From NCBI GenBank assembly GCA_964402955.1, contig CAYOEZ010000013.1, positions 1-41,760 of the forward strand: 41,760 nt of DNA, read 5' to 3'. How positions within the stretch are numbered: the stretch's first letter is position 1; each line of letters starts with the position of its first letter. The position numbers and the translations under genes are program-made. The notes under the pieces were generated by a model, which made no database searches, was not told where the DNA came from, and worked only from the letters and a program-made list of their open reading frames with translations. Source of the DNA: CAYOEZ01 sp964402955. Its GTDB lineage: Bacteria; Chloroflexota; DTOL01; DAOUCN01. Below are positions 41,438 through 41,760 of this stretch, piece after piece.

Positions 41438-41583
41438 AGACATTTCAAGATAACGACGCTCCTGTAAACCACAGAGCCACAGAGGACACAGAATGAACCG
41501 TAAATGGGTGCGTTCGCGTCTGCTCTGCATCGGGAGGCATCAAAGCAACCAGCCAAGTGATGTTCTCCGTGCGCTCTGTGCCT
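41438..41583. repeat. 146-bp direct repeat, copy 2
   Basis: Gap-free match to 35468-35613 in the same orientation, about 86% identical by hand count. It ends 40 bases upstream of the glcD start. Confidence 0.85.
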
Positions 41584-41609
41584 AGTGGGCGGCCACATGG
41601 ATGCTGATA

Positions 41610-41679
41610 TGTCATGCTGAACGGAGTGAAGCAGCTCAATATCCCGCATAGGAGATTCTTCGCTGCGCTCAGAATGACA
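41610..41679. repeat. CHSERSEES-type palindromic element
   Basis: Begins TGTCATGCTGAACGGAGTGA and ends with the inverse GCGCTCAGAATGACA. Translated from the right it gives C-H-S-E-R-S-E-E-S, a well-known artefact peptide of this repeat family. A second, diverged member occupies 32328-32420. Confidence 0.75.
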
Positions 41680-41760
41680 GCCATCATATTCCGTGTGGCA
41701 AGCCACTAGCTTGAAAATGCGTCTGTGGAGTGCGACGAATCCCTTCGTCGCTACGACGAC

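Larger units (their letters stand above)
41398..41760. other. repeat-filled region upstream of the glc operon
   Basis: About 360 bases at the window edge with no gene: a 40-base leader containing the palindrome GAGGCGCCTC, the second 146-bp repeat (41438-41583), a CHSERSEES element (41610-41679) and the start of another GGAGTGCGACGA repeat (from about 41736) that runs out of the window. I cannot point to a convincing promoter. Confidence 0.6.

Noticed and set aside
35468..41583. Direct repeats as ends of a composite transposon
   Set aside because: No transposase lies in or near the repeats, and each repeat is loosely palindromic and too short to be an insertion sequence.
41398..41706. N-terminal extension of the first glcD by 103 codons
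   Set aside because: The extension encodes the CHSERSEES artefact peptide and other repeat sequence; the ATG at 41397 with GGAG upstream starts the conserved protein.

Overview
The window is GC-rich, gene-dense chromosomal DNA from a bacterium. The gene set suggests a Chloroflexota (Anaerolineae/Caldilineae-like) genome: secreted TPR-CHAT proteins, a sigma factor next to a DUF5667 protein, Thr/Pro-rich secreted proteins, paired GT4 glycosyltransferases and abundant palindromic dispersed repeats. This lineage call is an inference from gene content only. I saw no rRNA, tRNA, CRISPR array, insertion sequence or phage gene.

Layout. 1-1.8 kb (+): a MNT/HepT-type toxin-antitoxin pair, a PA14-domain scrap and a secreted Holliday-junction-resolvase-like nuclease. 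1.9-5.1 kb (-): a xylose-isomerase-like TIM barrel and an S9 peptidase. 5.2-10.9 kb (+): the most striking locus, three translationally coupled genes under a good sigma70-type promoter. They encode a three-helix membrane TPR protein, a FecR-domain TPR lipoprotein and a secreted, membrane-tethered TPR-CHAT caspase-like protease. All three TPR arrays are predicted outside the membrane, and a palindromic repeat has inserted into the 5' end of the protease gene. 10.9-16.9 kb (-): a SRPBCC-PDZ-DinB fusion, a deaminase, a PmeII-like type II restriction-modification system and a YchF-type ATPase. 17-17.6 kb (-): a rhomboid protease. 17.7-20.5 kb (+): GtrA and two GT4 glycosyltransferases (surface glycan assembly). 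20.5-23.4 kb (+): an ECF-like sigma factor and a membrane DUF5667/DUF5666-like partner.

23.4-31 kb (-): after a block of hairpins come a LysM protein, MurA with Asp in place of the fosfomycin-target Cys, a DUF3786 protein, an ATP-grasp-like protein, a VapBC-type pair, a phosphoribosyltransferase and a membrane protein. 31-35.4 kb (-): two secreted or membrane proteins, a UspA tandem protein and a YddG-like exporter. 35.8-41.4 kb (-): a glycolate (or 2-hydroxyacid) oxidase operon with order glcD-glcD-glcE-glcF, bracketed by two 146-bp direct repeats.

The window also carries several genomic fossils: a PA14 fragment, the last ~27 codons of a fumarase/aspartase gene, and the first ~27 codons of a type I restriction hsdR gene that now acts as a leader ORF. 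Together with the dispersed palindromes (including the 'CHSERSEES' family) they point to ongoing rearrangement.
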